From assembly GCA_015063645.1 (NCBI GenBank), contig SVTS01000017.1:1-39807 (forward strand): a stretch of DNA of 39,807 bases. Direction: 5' to 3'. Shown here one piece after another: positions 1 to 8,461 of this stretch. Source of the stretch: Oscillospiraceae bacterium (GTDB taxonomy: Bacteria; Bacillota; Clostridia; Oscillospirales; CAG-272). Positions within the stretch are counted from its first letter, which is position 1. Every line of letters begins with the position of its first letter. The translations under genes and the position numbers were made by a program. The notes under the pieces were generated by a model, which saw only the letters and a program-made list of their open reading frames with translations, did no database searches and was not told the origin of the DNA.

Positions 1-9
1 GATTGGGGT

Positions 10-72
10 GCAGGGGAAAGGAACTTCGGCGTTTGAGATGGTCCTTTCCCCTGCCCGCGGCATTCGCCGCGG
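10..72. repeat. Two adjacent perfect hairpins, intergenic
   Basis: Positions 10-22 pair perfectly with 42-54 (13 bp, GCAGGGGAAAGGA and its complement, loop 23-41). A second hairpin pairs 55-61 with 66-72 (CCGCGGC/GCCGCGG, four-base loop). Neither is followed by a T tract on either strand, so they are not classic intrinsic terminators. They lie downstream of the acyl-CoA-ligase gene and resemble the other palindromic intergenic elements in the window. The segment may continue past the left edge. Confidence 0.6.
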
Positions 73-151
73 AAAAGGCTGAATTTGTTTATTTTGATGT
101 ATCTTCATCCTTAAGTTAATGACATTGCTCCCATGAGGATCTCCTTTTTAA

Positions 152-1870
152 TCAGTCAATGGACTTATCGATATTGAAACGGGTAATCTTGCGGGAGGTA
201 TTCTTCATGAATTCCTCGGAGCGGAGTTTGATGTGTCCGACAGCCTTATAGGGAGCCATGCGGGCGTTGATCTTCTTGACCTCCTCAGAGAAGTACGCCT
301 TCACATCCGTGATGCCGCGCTTCTCGATCTCTTCCGCGTCGGGGTAAATCTCCGCAACGATGATTTCACGCTCTTCATTCTTGCTCTCGCCGGCATATAC
401 GACAACTTCCGCAACGCCGGGAACTGCGCTGATCTCATGCTCGATCTCTTCCGGATACACGTTCTTGCCGTTGGCAAGGATGATGATATTCTTGATACGT
501 CCGGTGATGTAGATCCAGCCCTCTTCATCCAGTTTGCCCCAGTCGCCGGTGTGGAAATAGCCGTCTTCATCCATCACGGCTGCGGTTGCTTCCGGATCCT
601 CGTAATAACCCAGCATGACGTGCGTACCCTTGACGCAGATCTCGCCCTCGCCGTCCTCGTCCGGCTCATGGATCTTCACCTCAGAAGCGATCAGCGGGCA
701 GCCGACGGAGCCATCCTTGCGGTACTGGTTACGGTTGCAGGATACCAGCGGAGAGCACTCAGTGATGCCGTAACCGTTCAGAATTACGATACCGAACGCC
801 TCGAAGGTGTCGATGATATCCTGGCTCAGTGCGGCGCCGCCGCAGATGATCATCTCCAGCTGACCGCCGAAGGCGCTGAGCACATCCTTGAACAGCTGCT
901 TGCGCATGTCAATGCCGACCTTCATCAGACCGCCGGAAATCTTCATGGCTTTGCGCAGAATTGCAGCCTTACCGCTCTTCTCCGCCATCTGCCAGATCTT
1001 CTTATACAGCGTTTCCACGAACAGCGGGACAAGCACGATGTGCTTGGGCTGCTGTTCCTTCATTTCCTGCATCAGATAGCGCACGCCGCTGGAGAAATAC
1101 AGCTGACTGCCCAGACCGTAGTGACCGACCAGATTGACCGTAGAGCCGTATGTATGATGAGGCGGCAGAACGAACATGGTCTTATCGGAAACGGTGAACT
1201 GCAGCATACCCATATTCATATCGGAAGTGATATTCCGCTGGGACAGCATTACGCCCTTGCCCTTGCCGGTGGTACCGGAGGTGAACACGATGGATGCCAG
1301 CCGGTCGGGATCGATCTCATAATCGTCATAGGAGGTATCGCCCTGTTCCAGTTTCTCCACGCCGCGCTCGATCAGAGCTTCCAGCTCGGATGCCCAGTCA
1401 GCGGAGGTTTCGCCCATGCAGATATACTTGGTTACGCCGGGGATGCGCTCACGCAGTGCGCCAATCTTCTCCTCCACGGAGGGGCTGTAGAAGACTGCGC
1501 AGCAGTTTGCGCGGGTGATGATATTGACGATATCATCCGGAGGCAGCTCGCGGTCGATCGGCACGCTGACGGAGCCGGATGCACCCAGTGCAAAATAGAC
1601 ACTCGCCCAGTCGCAGTTTGCCTCACCCATGAGGGCTGCCTTCTGATCACGGAGACCGAGGTCGATCATACCCGTGCCCAGTCTGCGCACGCGGTCACAT
1701 ACCTGGTTGTAGGACGCAGTCTGCACCTCTTCATCTCTGGGATTCTTCCGCCAGGAAAAAGCGATCCTGTCGCCATAGCGCTCGGCGGCTACCTGAGTCA
1801 GCTGTCGGAAATCCACATAGGGAACCGTCTCGTAATAGGGATAGTTCTTGTGCTTGTTTTTCAGATTCAT
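152..1870 (-). CDS. AMP-dependent synthetase/ligase, long-chain acyl-CoA synthetase type
   Basis: The 572-residue protein belongs to the ANL adenylating superfamily, whose members activate a carboxylic acid with ATP and usually transfer it to CoA. The P-loop-like motif FTSGTTGKGKG lies at about residues 196-206. The A5 motif NGYGITECSP is at 365-374, TGDWG at 441-445, and the hinge region GRIKNIIILANGKN at 457-470. A candidate C-terminal catalytic lysine is in the TSRKITR segment near 563. Size and motif order fit FadD-like long-chain fatty acid:CoA ligases, but the substrate cannot be read from sequence; an acyl-ACP synthetase is possible. The ATG at 1870 has AAGGAG seven bases upstream. It starts 39 bases after the histidine kinase stop, so the two are probably cotranscribed. 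Confidence 0.88.
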   Translation of the reverse strand: MNLKNKHKNYPYYETVPYVDFRQLTQVAAERYGDRIAFSWRKNPRDEEVQTASYNQVCDRVRRLGTGMIDLGLRDQKAALMGEANCDWASVYFALGASGSVSVPIDRELPPDDIVNIITRANCCAVFYSPSVEEKIGALRERIPGVTKYICMGETSADWASELEALIERGVEKLEQGDTSYDDYEIDPDRLASIVFTSGTTGKGKGVMLSQRNITSDMNMGMLQFTVSDKTMFVLPPHHTYGSTVNLVGHYGLGSQLYFSSGVRYLMQEMKEQQPKHIVLVPLFVETLYKKIWQMAEKSGKAAILRKAMKISGGLMKVGIDMRKQLFKDVLSAFGGQLEMIICGGAALSQDIIDTFEAFGIVILNGYGITECSPLVSCNRNQYRKDGSVGCPLIASEVKIHEPDEDGEGEICVKGTHVMLGYYEDPEATAAVMDEDGYFHTGDWGKLDEEGWIYITGRIKNIIILANGKNVYPEEIEHEISAVPGVAEVVVYAGESKNEEREIIVAEIYPDAEEIEKRGITDVKAYFSEEVKKINARMAPYKAVGHIKLRSEEFMKNTSRKITRFNIDKSID

Positions 1871-1909
1871 TTCTATACTCCTTAATCGCCGTAAAAGGCT
1901 AATGGTATA

Positions 1910-2962
1910 CTATTTCGGCAGGACCACCGTAAACGATGTTCCTTTACCCACTTCGCTTGTATAGCTCAGCTGTGCTCCCACCATATCGGTGATCCGCTTC
2001 ACCAGAGACAGCCCCAGTCCGTTGCCGGAAAGGCGGCGGGAAGGATCTCCCTGATAGAATTTTTCAAACATATGCGCCATGATATCGTCATCCATACCGA
2101 TACCGGTATCTGTCACGGTGACTGCAATCTGCTTCTCCCCTTCCCGGCACAAAACAGTGATACTGCCCTCCGGCGGAGTAAATTTGACCGCATTGGAGAA
2201 GAGGTTGGTCCAGACGTGAGAGAGGATCTCCGGATTCTGCACGTAGTTCACTTCGTCCAGATCCATTTCCACATTCAGCCCTTTTTCGCTCCACTGGGAT
2301 TCCAGCAGCAACATGCAGTCCCGCAATTGTTCATCCAGGGAAAACTCCCGGCGGTCCGTGACAATCTGCTGATGTTCCAGTTTGGTGAGAAGCAGGATAT
2401 TGGAGGACATGTTCGCCAGATACTCCGACTCGTCGGCGATGATCTTGGTGAACTCCGCCCGCTGTTCGGGCGTGATATCATCCTCCGCCAGCTGGCGGGC
2501 AAAGCCTCGTATGGAAAGGATGGGTGTTTTGAACTCATGGGAAAAATTGGAAATGAAATCCCGGCGGAATATTTCCACGCTGTCCAATTCCCGCATCATC
2601 TCATTGAAGGACTGAATCAGAATACCCAATTCGTTGTTGCGCATCACCCGGCGCGGTCTGCCCACGTCGTCCTCCGGAATCGGCTCGCTGAAATTCCCGG
2701 CGGCAACCCGTTTGGTTGCCTTGGTCAGCGCGTTCAGCGGATAGACAAAGTGCCGGATCAGGAATCCGGAGAGAACGGTGGAGATAACCAGACTCACCAC
2801 CAGGGACAGAATCGCCACAAGCAGCGGAGCCATGTGGAACTTATCGATCACACCGAAGAGATACAGTGCCACCAGCGCACCGCAGATAACGGCGTTTGTG
2901 GACAGAATGATCATAAATACCACTACGGTAAGCAGAATATTCAGACGATAGCGCAGTTTCAT
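1910..2962 (-). CDS. HAMP-domain sensor histidine kinase
   Basis: A 350-residue membrane kinase. Two hydrophobic segments (about 10-38 and 45-68) are separated by only a few residues, so there is almost no extracellular sensor domain. A HAMP linker follows (about 70-125). The HisKA motif FSHEFKTPI carries the phospho-acceptor His142. The ATPase domain shows an N box (LFSNAVKF, about 254-261), G1 (DTGIGM, 285-290) and G2 (GNGLGLSL, 313-320). This is the BaeS/PhoR-like layout, in which signals are often sensed in the membrane or through partner proteins. No response regulator gene is adjacent: upstream is the divergent prfC and downstream the acyl-CoA-ligase gene. It is therefore an orphan kinase within this window. 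RBS GGGAGG precedes the ATG. Confidence 0.92.
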   Translation of the reverse strand: MKLRYRLNILLTVVVFMIILSTNAVICGALVALYLFGVIDKFHMAPLLVAILSLVVSLVISTVLSGFLIRHFVYPLNALTKATKRVAAGNFSEPIPEDDVGRPRRVMRNNELGILIQSFNEMMRELDSVEIFRRDFISNFSHEFKTPILSIRGFARQLAEDDITPEQRAEFTKIIADESEYLANMSSNILLLTKLEHQQIVTDRREFSLDEQLRDCMLLLESQWSEKGLNVEMDLDEVNYVQNPEILSHVWTNLFSNAVKFTPPEGSITVLCREGEKQIAVTVTDTGIGMDDDIMAHMFEKFYQGDPSRRLSGNGLGLSLVKRITDMVGAQLSYTSEVGKGTSFTVVLPK

Positions 2963-2999
2963 GGAACAAAACCTCCCGCGAAAAGACGCTTACCATATT

Positions 3000-3005
3000 A
3001 TTATA
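3000..3005 (-). promoter_or_regulatory. Probable extended -10 promoter for histidine kinase
   Basis: On the minus strand TATAAT is preceded by TGA, giving an extended -10 (TGnTATAAT). No good -35 hexamer is visible in the AT-rich upstream stretch. The start codon lies about 30 bases downstream of the expected transcription start. Confidence 0.5.
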
Positions 3006-3074
3006 TCATATTATCTTTAACTTTTTATTAACAGAGTTCAAAATAATGAATTTTTTTCAATCTTCACCCTGCCC

Positions 3075-3103
3075 TTGCATTCTGCGCCGCGATGTGGTAT
3101 ACT
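3075..3103 (+). promoter_or_regulatory. Sigma-A promoter for prfC operon
   Basis: TTGCAT (3075-3080), a 17-base spacer and TATACT (3098-3103), with TGG directly before the -10. The predicted start near 3110 means an upstream in-frame ATG at 3092 lies inside the promoter, which decides the prfC start in favour of 3143. Confidence 0.75.
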
Positions 3104-3142
3104 ATACTGAATAATTTTGTAAAATCACAGGACGAGAAACTT

Positions 3143-4735
3143 ATGACAAATCAGGAAGAAATCTCCCGTCGGCGGACATTTGCCATCATCTCCCATCCCG
3201 ACGCGGGTAAAACCACTCTCACGGAAAAATTCCTTCTCTACGGCGGAGCGATTCAGTCCGCCGGTTCCGTCAAGGGAAAGGCTGCGGACAAGCATGCCGT
3301 CTCCGACTGGATGGACATCGAAAAAAAGCGCGGAATCTCCATCACCTCCTCCGTCATGCAGTTTGAATATGACGGATACTGCATTAATATTCTGGATACT
3401 CCCGGACATCAGGACTTCTCCGAGGACACCTACCGTACGCTGATGGCGGCAGACAGTGCCGTCATGGTCATCGATGCCGCCAAGGGTATCGAGCCGCAGA
3501 CGAGAAAGCTGTTCAAGGTCTGCGCCATGCGCCACATTCCGATCTTCACCTTCATCAACAAGATGGACCGCGAAGCGCGGGATCCCTTTGATCTGCTGGA
3601 CGAGCTGGAAGGGGAATTCGGCATTGCCACCTATCCGATCACATGGCCCATCGGATGCGGTCTCCGCTTCAAGGGCGTGTATCACAGAGAATACAAGAAG
3701 ATTATCTCCTATGCTGACGCCCACCGCGGCCGTGAGCGGCTCTCCTCCATCGACTGTGCCATCACCGATACCGAAAAACTGGATGAACTTATCGGCAAGG
3801 AGCCCCGCGAGGAACTGGTAGAGCAGGTAGAGCTTTTGGACGGAGCCGGTGTGGATTTTGATCTGGAAGCGGTTCAGAACGGTAAGCTCAGCCCGGTATT
3901 CTTCGGCTCTGCCCTGAACAATTTCGGTATCGAGACATTTCTGGAATGCTTTCTGCGCATGACCACTTCTCCTCTGCCGCGTAAGACGGAGGGTGAGACG
4001 GTCTATCCGGAGGACGACCGTTTCTCCGCGTTTGTATTCAAGATTCAGGCAAACATGAACAAGGCGCACCGTGACCGCATCGCGTTCATGCGCATCTGCT
4101 CCGGCAAATTCGAACGGGGTGAGAACTACTGGCATGTACAGGGCGAGCGCGAGCTGAAGCTGTCCCAGCCCCAGCAGATGATGGCGCAGGAGCGTGCAGT
4201 CATCGATGAGGCATATGCCGGCGATATCATCGGCGTATTCGATCCGGGCATTTTCTCCATCGGTGACACGGTCTGCGACAAATCCATGAAAGTGCGGTTC
4301 GAGGGAATCCCCACCTTTGCGCCGGAGATTTTCGTTCTGGTGGAACAGATCGACTCCATGAAGCGCAAGCAGTTCGCCAAGGGCATGAACCAGATCGCCC
4401 AGGAGGGTGCCATCCGCATCTTCTGCGAACCGGGCGGCGGTCTGGAGCGCGTTTATGTGGGCGTTGTAGGCGAGCTGCAGTTGGATGTACTGGAATCCCG
4501 CATGAAGAGTGAATACGGCGTGGAATACCGCAAATATGCACAGCCGTATCAGTTTATCAAGAAAGTGCCCGAGGGCGTGGATATAAAATCTCTGAAGCTG
4601 TACGAGGTCAAGCACGTACAGGATTTCCGGGAGAACAACTATCTGCTCTTCCCCACGCAGTGGCACATCACCCACGCACTGGAACACAATGAGGGACTGA
4701 AGCTGGAAGAATACGGCGATCAGAAGGAGGACTGA
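3143..4735 (+). CDS. prfC: Peptide chain release factor 3 (RF3)
   Basis: RF3 is a translational GTPase that recycles RF1/RF2 from the ribosome after peptide release. From the ATG at 3143 the protein is 530 residues, the same size as E. coli RF3. G-domain motifs are clear: SHPDAGKTT (17-25), the RGISITSS switch I segment (63-70), DTPGHQDF (85-92) and NKMD (139-142). Domain II and the RF3-type C-terminal domain follow. The longer in-frame ATG at 3092 overlaps the -10 hexamer and is rejected. A modest AGGA precedes the chosen start. The gene is followed after four bases by the sugar isomerase gene, so the two should be cotranscribed. Confidence 0.96.
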   Translation: MTNQEEISRRRTFAIISHPDAGKTTLTEKFLLYGGAIQSAGSVKGKAADKHAVSDWMDIEKKRGISITSSVMQFEYDGYCINILDTPGHQDFSEDTYRTLMAADSAVMVIDAAKGIEPQTRKLFKVCAMRHIPIFTFINKMDREARDPFDLLDELEGEFGIATYPITWPIGCGLRFKGVYHREYKKIISYADAHRGRERLSSIDCAITDTEKLDELIGKEPREELVEQVELLDGAGVDFDLEAVQNGKLSPVFFGSALNNFGIETFLECFLRMTTSPLPRKTEGETVYPEDDRFSAFVFKIQANMNKAHRDRIAFMRICSGKFERGENYWHVQGERELKLSQPQQMMAQERAVIDEAYAGDIIGVFDPGIFSIGDTVCDKSMKVRFEGIPTFAPEIFVLVEQIDSMKRKQFAKGMNQIAQEGAIRIFCEPGGGLERVYVGVVGELQLDVLESRMKSEYGVEYRKYAQPYQFIKKVPEGVDIKSLKLYEVKHVQDFRENNYLLFPTQWHITHALEHNEGLKLEEYGDQKED

Positions 4736-4739
4736 GCTC

Positions 4740-5651
4740 ATGGATGAGAGAATTTCCCTGTCCATATTCAATATACAGGACCGTTTCGGCGATATCGGTG
4801 CCATCGAATTCGCCCATGATATCGGTCTGCGGTATGTGGATTTTGATCTGTGCCGCTATGATGCGCACAAGGAGAATTCTCTGTATGCGTCTGACGATCT
4901 GTCCGCAGTCGCAAAGCATTTCCGCGAGGTACGTGCCCGCGCCGATGCTCTGGGTGTGAAGATTGCCCAGACCCACGGACGCATCAAGGCATACAATCCG
5001 GATGACAGCTGGAACGAGGGTGAGCTGAAAGGCTTCATCTGCGACGCGCTGGCAACGGAGATTCTGGGCGCACCGTACTGTGTGGTACACGGCGTACATC
5101 TGGGGCTGGATACCTCAGCGGAGGAGCATATCCGGACAAATCTGCGGATGTTCTCCGATTTTCTGCCCCACGCAGCTGAGCACGGCATCTGCATCGCCTC
5201 GGAAACACTGGGCGATACCCATGCGCCCGACGGACGGAACGGTCTGGATTATTTCGCCGGGGAAAAGGAATTTCTCCGCATGCATTACCGCATCTGTGCG
5301 GAGAATCCCCGTTATAAAGAATATCTCTGCTGCTGCATGGATACGGGTCACACCCACAAGGCAACCCGTTTCGGTGTGGCACAGCCGCAGGACTATATCC
5401 GCATGATCGGACCGATGCTCCGCTGTCTGCATCTGAACGACAATGACACATGGACCGATCAGCACAAATTCCCGCTCTCCGGTGCCATCAACTGGGACGA
5501 GGTCATGACAGCGCTGGAAGATATCGGCTATGACGGCGTATTCAACATGGAAGTATCCCTCGGTCGGTACGGCAAGAGCGAATCCATTCTCCGTGCGCAC
5601 GCGATTTTCGCCATGGAAGTTATGAATGAGATTCTGGAAAGCAGAAAATAA
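4740..5651 (+). CDS. Sugar phosphate isomerase/epimerase-like TIM-barrel protein
   Basis: A 303-residue protein of the xylose-isomerase-like (AP endonuclease 2) TIM-barrel superfamily, whose members isomerise or epimerise sugars or break down inositol-type compounds with a divalent metal. Likely metal and catalytic residues sit at the usual strand ends: the His in AQTHGR, His residues in VVHGVHLG, Glu in ASETLGD, Asp/His in CMDTGHTH, His in LHLNDND and Glu in FNMEVSLG. The specific substrate cannot be told. It starts four bases after prfC and is followed by a glycosidase-like gene, suggesting a sugar-related role that simply shares the prfC promoter. Confidence 0.82.
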   Translation: MDERISLSIFNIQDRFGDIGAIEFAHDIGLRYVDFDLCRYDAHKENSLYASDDLSAVAKHFREVRARADALGVKIAQTHGRIKAYNPDDSWNEGELKGFICDALATEILGAPYCVVHGVHLGLDTSAEEHIRTNLRMFSDFLPHAAEHGICIASETLGDTHAPDGRNGLDYFAGEKEFLRMHYRICAENPRYKEYLCCCMDTGHTHKATRFGVAQPQDYIRMIGPMLRCLHLNDNDTWTDQHKFPLSGAINWDEVMTALEDIGYDGVFNMEVSLGRYGKSESILRAHAIFAMEVMNEILESRK

Positions 5652-5655
5652 GAGA

Positions 5656-5722
5656 ATTGACGGGGAACCCTTTTGGCAAAAAGGGTTCCCTGTCCCCCTC
5701 CCAAAAACTTTTGCTGAGAGAC
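5656..5722 (-). repeat. Palindromic intergenic repeat, GTTTTTG-GGGG family
   Basis: A 12 bp stem (5663-5674 with 5679-5690, GGGAACCCTTTT and its complement) is flanked by a tail that reads AAAAGTTTTTGGGAGGGGG on the minus strand. The same tail-plus-hairpin plan (GTTTTTTGAA, then GGGG, then a hairpin around CTTTTTTCAAAAAG) recurs twice at 37251-37384. It sits between two plus-strand genes and is not followed by a clear T tract. Confidence 0.65.
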
Positions 5723-5754
5723 AGAATACATATTTACGGAAAGGGCGCAGAACC

Positions 5755-7146
5755 ATGAAAAAATTTGCTATCGTTTATCCGGCAGCCGCCGATCCCACGG
5801 AGCGCAAGGCGGCAGAAATTCTGACGCAGTGTCTTCTCGATTACACACTGGAGTATCCCGTATGCGTAAGTGCCGACTGCGCGGACACAGGGGCTTTCCG
5901 CTGTCTTTTCATCGGTAGAAAAGAGGATAATCCGTATCTGGCAAAAGAAAATGTTCCACACAAGCCGGAGGCATATTCCATCCGGGTACAGAACGACACC
6001 GTATACATCACGGGCAGCGACAGCCGCGGGGTGCTGTACGGATGCGTGGATTTTTACAACAAATACGTCGTCCGTTTTGAATTCACACACGAATCCGGGA
6101 ACTATTACCGCAATATTTTTGACGGGGTTCTGCCGGATTTTGCCTTCACATCCGCACCGTCCGTGCAGTATCGCGGCATATGGACGTGGGGACATGTGAT
6201 CTACGATTATCGGGGCTTCATCGATGCGCTGGTGCGTCTGAAAATGAATTCCGTCATCATCTGGAACGATCATCCGCCCATGAATGCGCGGGAGATGATC
6301 GCCTACGCCCACGAATGCGGTGTCCGCGTGATCTGGGGATATCCCTGGTTCTGGGACACCCGGTGTGACAAGATCGACATCGAAAAGGCTTACGAAAGCG
6401 GCGACGCGATTCTGCAGCAGTATGAGAAGCAGTACCGGGATCTGGGCGGGGACGGCATCTACTTCCAGTCCTTTACCGAGCTGCACCAGGAGACGATCGG
6501 CGGTGTGCTCATCGCCGAGGCGGTTACGGAATTCGTCAACCGCACGGCAGCAAAATTCCTTGATAAATATCCGGAGCTGGAACTGCAGTTCGGACTGCAC
6601 GCCACCTCCGTTTCCGAAAGACTGGAATACATCCGCCGCACCGATCCGCGTATCCGTATCGTGTGGGAGGACTGCGGTGCATTCCCGTTCTCCTACATTC
6701 CCGAGGACGTGGGTAATTATGCGGAGACGGAAGCATTCCTCTCGCGGATCACCCGTCTGCGCGGGGATGACGAACGGTTCGGCGCTGTATTCAAGGGGCT
6801 GACCAAGCTGAAATGGAGCGAATTCGAGCATCCGGCAGGACCGATGTATATCGGCACCAGCTCTGCGCAGATGCAGGAAAACCGCATTCTGCGCAAGAAG
6901 AAGATCTGGCGGTATCTGCAGGCGCACTGGCTGATCAACGCGGACAAGGCACTTGCCATGACGGCCCAGATCGTCCGTGAAACGGGCGGCGGAACGGATA
7001 TCCATGCACTGGTGGAAGACGGCATGCTGGAGAAGCAGATCCCCTATCCGGTGGCGCTTCTGGCGGAAATTCTCTGGGACTGCAGAGGCGATCTGCGGGA
7101 GATGATGAGCCAGACGGCACTCCGGAACTGGGTGGATTTCATGTAA
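5755..7146 (+). CDS. GH20/GH67-like carbohydrate-active protein
   Basis: 463 residues from the ATG at 5755; the longer in-frame start at 5626 would run back through the isomerase end and the palindromic repeat. The N-terminal ~115 residues resemble the carbohydrate-associated alpha/beta domain that precedes GH20 hexosaminidase and GH67 alpha-glucuronidase barrels, including the typical YITGSDSRGVLYGCVDF signature. A barrel-like region follows, starting near SVQYRGIWTWG. I do not see a signal peptide, so the protein is probably cytoplasmic. No catalytic acid pair can be assigned with confidence; TELHQE and VWEDCG are candidates. Being near the isomerase gene fits use of an amino sugar or uronic acid derived oligosaccharide, but this is inference. 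Confidence 0.6.
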   Translation: MKKFAIVYPAAADPTERKAAEILTQCLLDYTLEYPVCVSADCADTGAFRCLFIGRKEDNPYLAKENVPHKPEAYSIRVQNDTVYITGSDSRGVLYGCVDFYNKYVVRFEFTHESGNYYRNIFDGVLPDFAFTSAPSVQYRGIWTWGHVIYDYRGFIDALVRLKMNSVIIWNDHPPMNAREMIAYAHECGVRVIWGYPWFWDTRCDKIDIEKAYESGDAILQQYEKQYRDLGGDGIYFQSFTELHQETIGGVLIAEAVTEFVNRTAAKFLDKYPELELQFGLHATSVSERLEYIRRTDPRIRIVWEDCGAFPFSYIPEDVGNYAETEAFLSRITRLRGDDERFGAVFKGLTKLKWSEFEHPAGPMYIGTSSAQMQENRILRKKKIWRYLQAHWLINADKALAMTAQIVRETGGGTDIHALVEDGMLEKQIPYPVALLAEILWDCRGDLREMMSQTALRNWVDFM

Positions 7147-7192
7147 GTCAGCCTATAATTATGCATGAATCATAAATTTTTTCTCAAAGCCC

Positions 7193-7221
7193 TTGACAAG
7201 CATCCTGCGCGGTGCTATAAT
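7193..7221 (+). promoter_or_regulatory. Consensus sigma-A promoter of the aromatic amino acid operon
   Basis: TTGACA (7193-7198), 17-base spacer, TATAAT (7216-7221): a perfect match to consensus. Such a strong promoter fits an operon whose output is limited downstream by attenuation. Transcription should start near 7228, about 27 bases before the leader peptide start. Confidence 0.93.
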
Positions 7222-7254
7222 AACCCTATCATAGAAAAACGGAGACAACGTATC

Positions 7255-7308
7255 ATGATGCAGAACGTATTCGCATTTGCATATTATTACTTTTACTTTA
7301 TTAAGTGA
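7255..7308 (+). CDS. Phe/Tyr-rich attenuator leader peptide
   Basis: A 17-codon reading frame encodes MMQNVFAFAYYYFYFIK and ends with TGA. Eight of 17 residues are aromatic, four Phe (6, 8, 13, 15) and four Tyr (10, 11, 12, 14), with no Trp. GGAG at 7241-7244 lies 10 bases before the first ATG and 13 before the second. It sits between a consensus promoter and an intrinsic terminator upstream of aroF. This is the layout of leader peptides such as those of enterobacterial pheA and pheST, where ribosome stalling at scarce-amino-acid codons controls termination. The codon run 7270-7305 would sense charged tRNA-Phe and tRNA-Tyr, the two end products of this operon. Confidence 0.88.
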   Translation: MMQNVFAFAYYYFYFIK

Positions 7309-7313
7309 TTTAA

Positions 7314-7381
7314 TGAGGTAAGAGTGATTTTTGCTGCGGATATTCGGTTGTCCCGTGATTTTTCCGGGAAGTTCAGCCTCA
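7314..7381 (+). promoter_or_regulatory. Candidate antiterminator pairing
   Basis: TGAGGT (7314-7319) can pair with GCCTCA (7376-7381), the 5' arm of the terminator, with one G-U pair. A small hairpin, TCCCG/CGGGA (7351-7355 with 7365-7369), lies in the loop. The first arm begins six bases after the leader stop codon, so a ribosome at the stop would cover it and let the terminator form. A ribosome stalled at the Tyr/Phe codons would leave it free. The pairing is short and is my inference, not a computed fold. Confidence 0.45.
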
Positions 7382-7411
7382 CAGTGAAAACACTGTGAGG
7401 CTTATTTTTTT
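7376..7411 (+). terminator. Attenuator (intrinsic terminator) before aroF
   Basis: A perfect 11 bp stem, GCCTCACAGTG (7376-7386) and CACTGTGAGGC (7391-7401), with an AAAA loop, is followed by TTATTTTTTT. It lies after the leader peptide and 27 bases before aroF, so it must be read through for the operon to be expressed. Confidence 0.9.
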
Positions 7412-7438
7412 AGATTATTTATACAAGGAGATAGAGAT

Positions 7439-8443
7439 ATGATTGCTGTACTGAAAAACGGAGCTACCGACAAGCAGATCGAAGGTATTATTGAATGGAT
7501 CCACACGCTGGGTCTGGAAGTACATCTCTCCAAGGGTCATTACCAGACGATTCTGGGCATTATCGGTGACACGCAGAAAGTGGACGAGGATCTGCTCAGC
7601 GGTCTTGAGATTGTGGAATCCGTCAAGCGGATCAGCGAGCCGTTCAAAAGTGCCAACCGCAAATTTCACCCCGATGATTCTGTCATTAAGGTTAGCGGCA
7701 CGGAAGTGGGCGGCGATGCGTTCACATTTATCGCAGGTCCCTGCTCCGTGGAAAGTGAGGAGCAGATTATCGGTATTGCAAAAGAAGTCAAGGCACTGGG
7801 CGCAACGATGCTCCGCGGCGGTGCATTCAAGCCCCGCACCTCTCCCTACGATTTTCAGGGACTGAAGGCAGAGGGCATTGAGCTTCTGCTGGAAGCCAAG
7901 AAAGAAACCGGTCTGCCCATCGTGACGGAGATCATGAACGCCAATCACCTGCCCATGTTTGAAGAAGTGGATGTGATCCAGGTCGGTGCCCGGAACATGC
8001 AGAATTTTGAGCTTCTGAAAGAACTGGGACGCACCAGAAAGCCGATTCTTCTGAAGCGCGGTCTGGCAAACACAATCAAGGAATGGCTGATGAGCGCGGA
8101 ATACATCATGGCAGGCGGCAATGAGAACATCATTCTCTGCGAACGCGGCATCCGCACCTTTGAGACCTACACCCGCAACACGCTGGATATTTCCGCGGTT
8201 TCCGTACTGAAAGAGCTGACGCATCTGCCGGTGATCATCGATCCCTCCCACGCCACGGGCGCTGCCAAATATGTAAAGCCCATGGCACTGGCAGCCGCAG
8301 CTGCCGGTGCGGCAGGTCTGATGATCGAAGTACACAACGATCCCGTGCACGCGCTGTGCGACGGACCTCAGTCGCTCACTCCCGCACAGTTCGGTGAAGT
8401 TGCCGAGGGCGTGAACAAAATTCTTACGGCACTGAAGGCGTAA
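7439..8443 (+). CDS. aroF: 3-deoxy-7-phosphoheptulonate (DAHP) synthase, type I-beta
   Basis: Catalyses condensation of PEP and erythrose 4-phosphate, the first step of the shikimate pathway. The 334-residue protein has an N-terminal ferredoxin-like regulatory domain (about 1-70) joined to the barrel, as in Thermotoga maritima DAHP synthase, where it mediates feedback inhibition by Tyr/Phe. Visible motifs are AGPCSVES with metal ligand Cys102, [46 protein letters not shown] and [18 protein letters not shown] lies eight bases before the ATG. First structural gene of the operon, behind the leader peptide attenuator. Confidence 0.97.
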   Translation: MIAVLKNGATDKQIEGIIEWIHTLGLEVHLSKGHYQTILGIIGDTQKVDEDLLSGLEIVESVKRISEPFKSANRKFHPDDSVIKVSGTEVGGDAFTFIAGPCSVESEEQIIGIAKEVKALGATMLRGGAFKPRTSPYDFQGLKAEGIELLLEAKKETGLPIVTEIMNANHLPMFEEVDVIQVGARNMQNFELLKELGRTRKPILLKRGLANTIKEWLMSAEYIMAGGNENIILCERGIRTFETYTRNTLDISAVSVLKELTHLPVIIDPSHATGAAKYVKPMALAAAAAGAAGLMIEVHNDPVHALCDGPQSLTPAQFGEVAEGVNKILTALKA

Positions 8444-8461
8444 GAAATAAAAAAACACGGG

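Noticed and set aside
3092-3142. Upstream ATG start for prfC
   Set aside because: It overlaps the -10 hexamer, so it would not be in the transcript; homology to RF3 begins at 3143.
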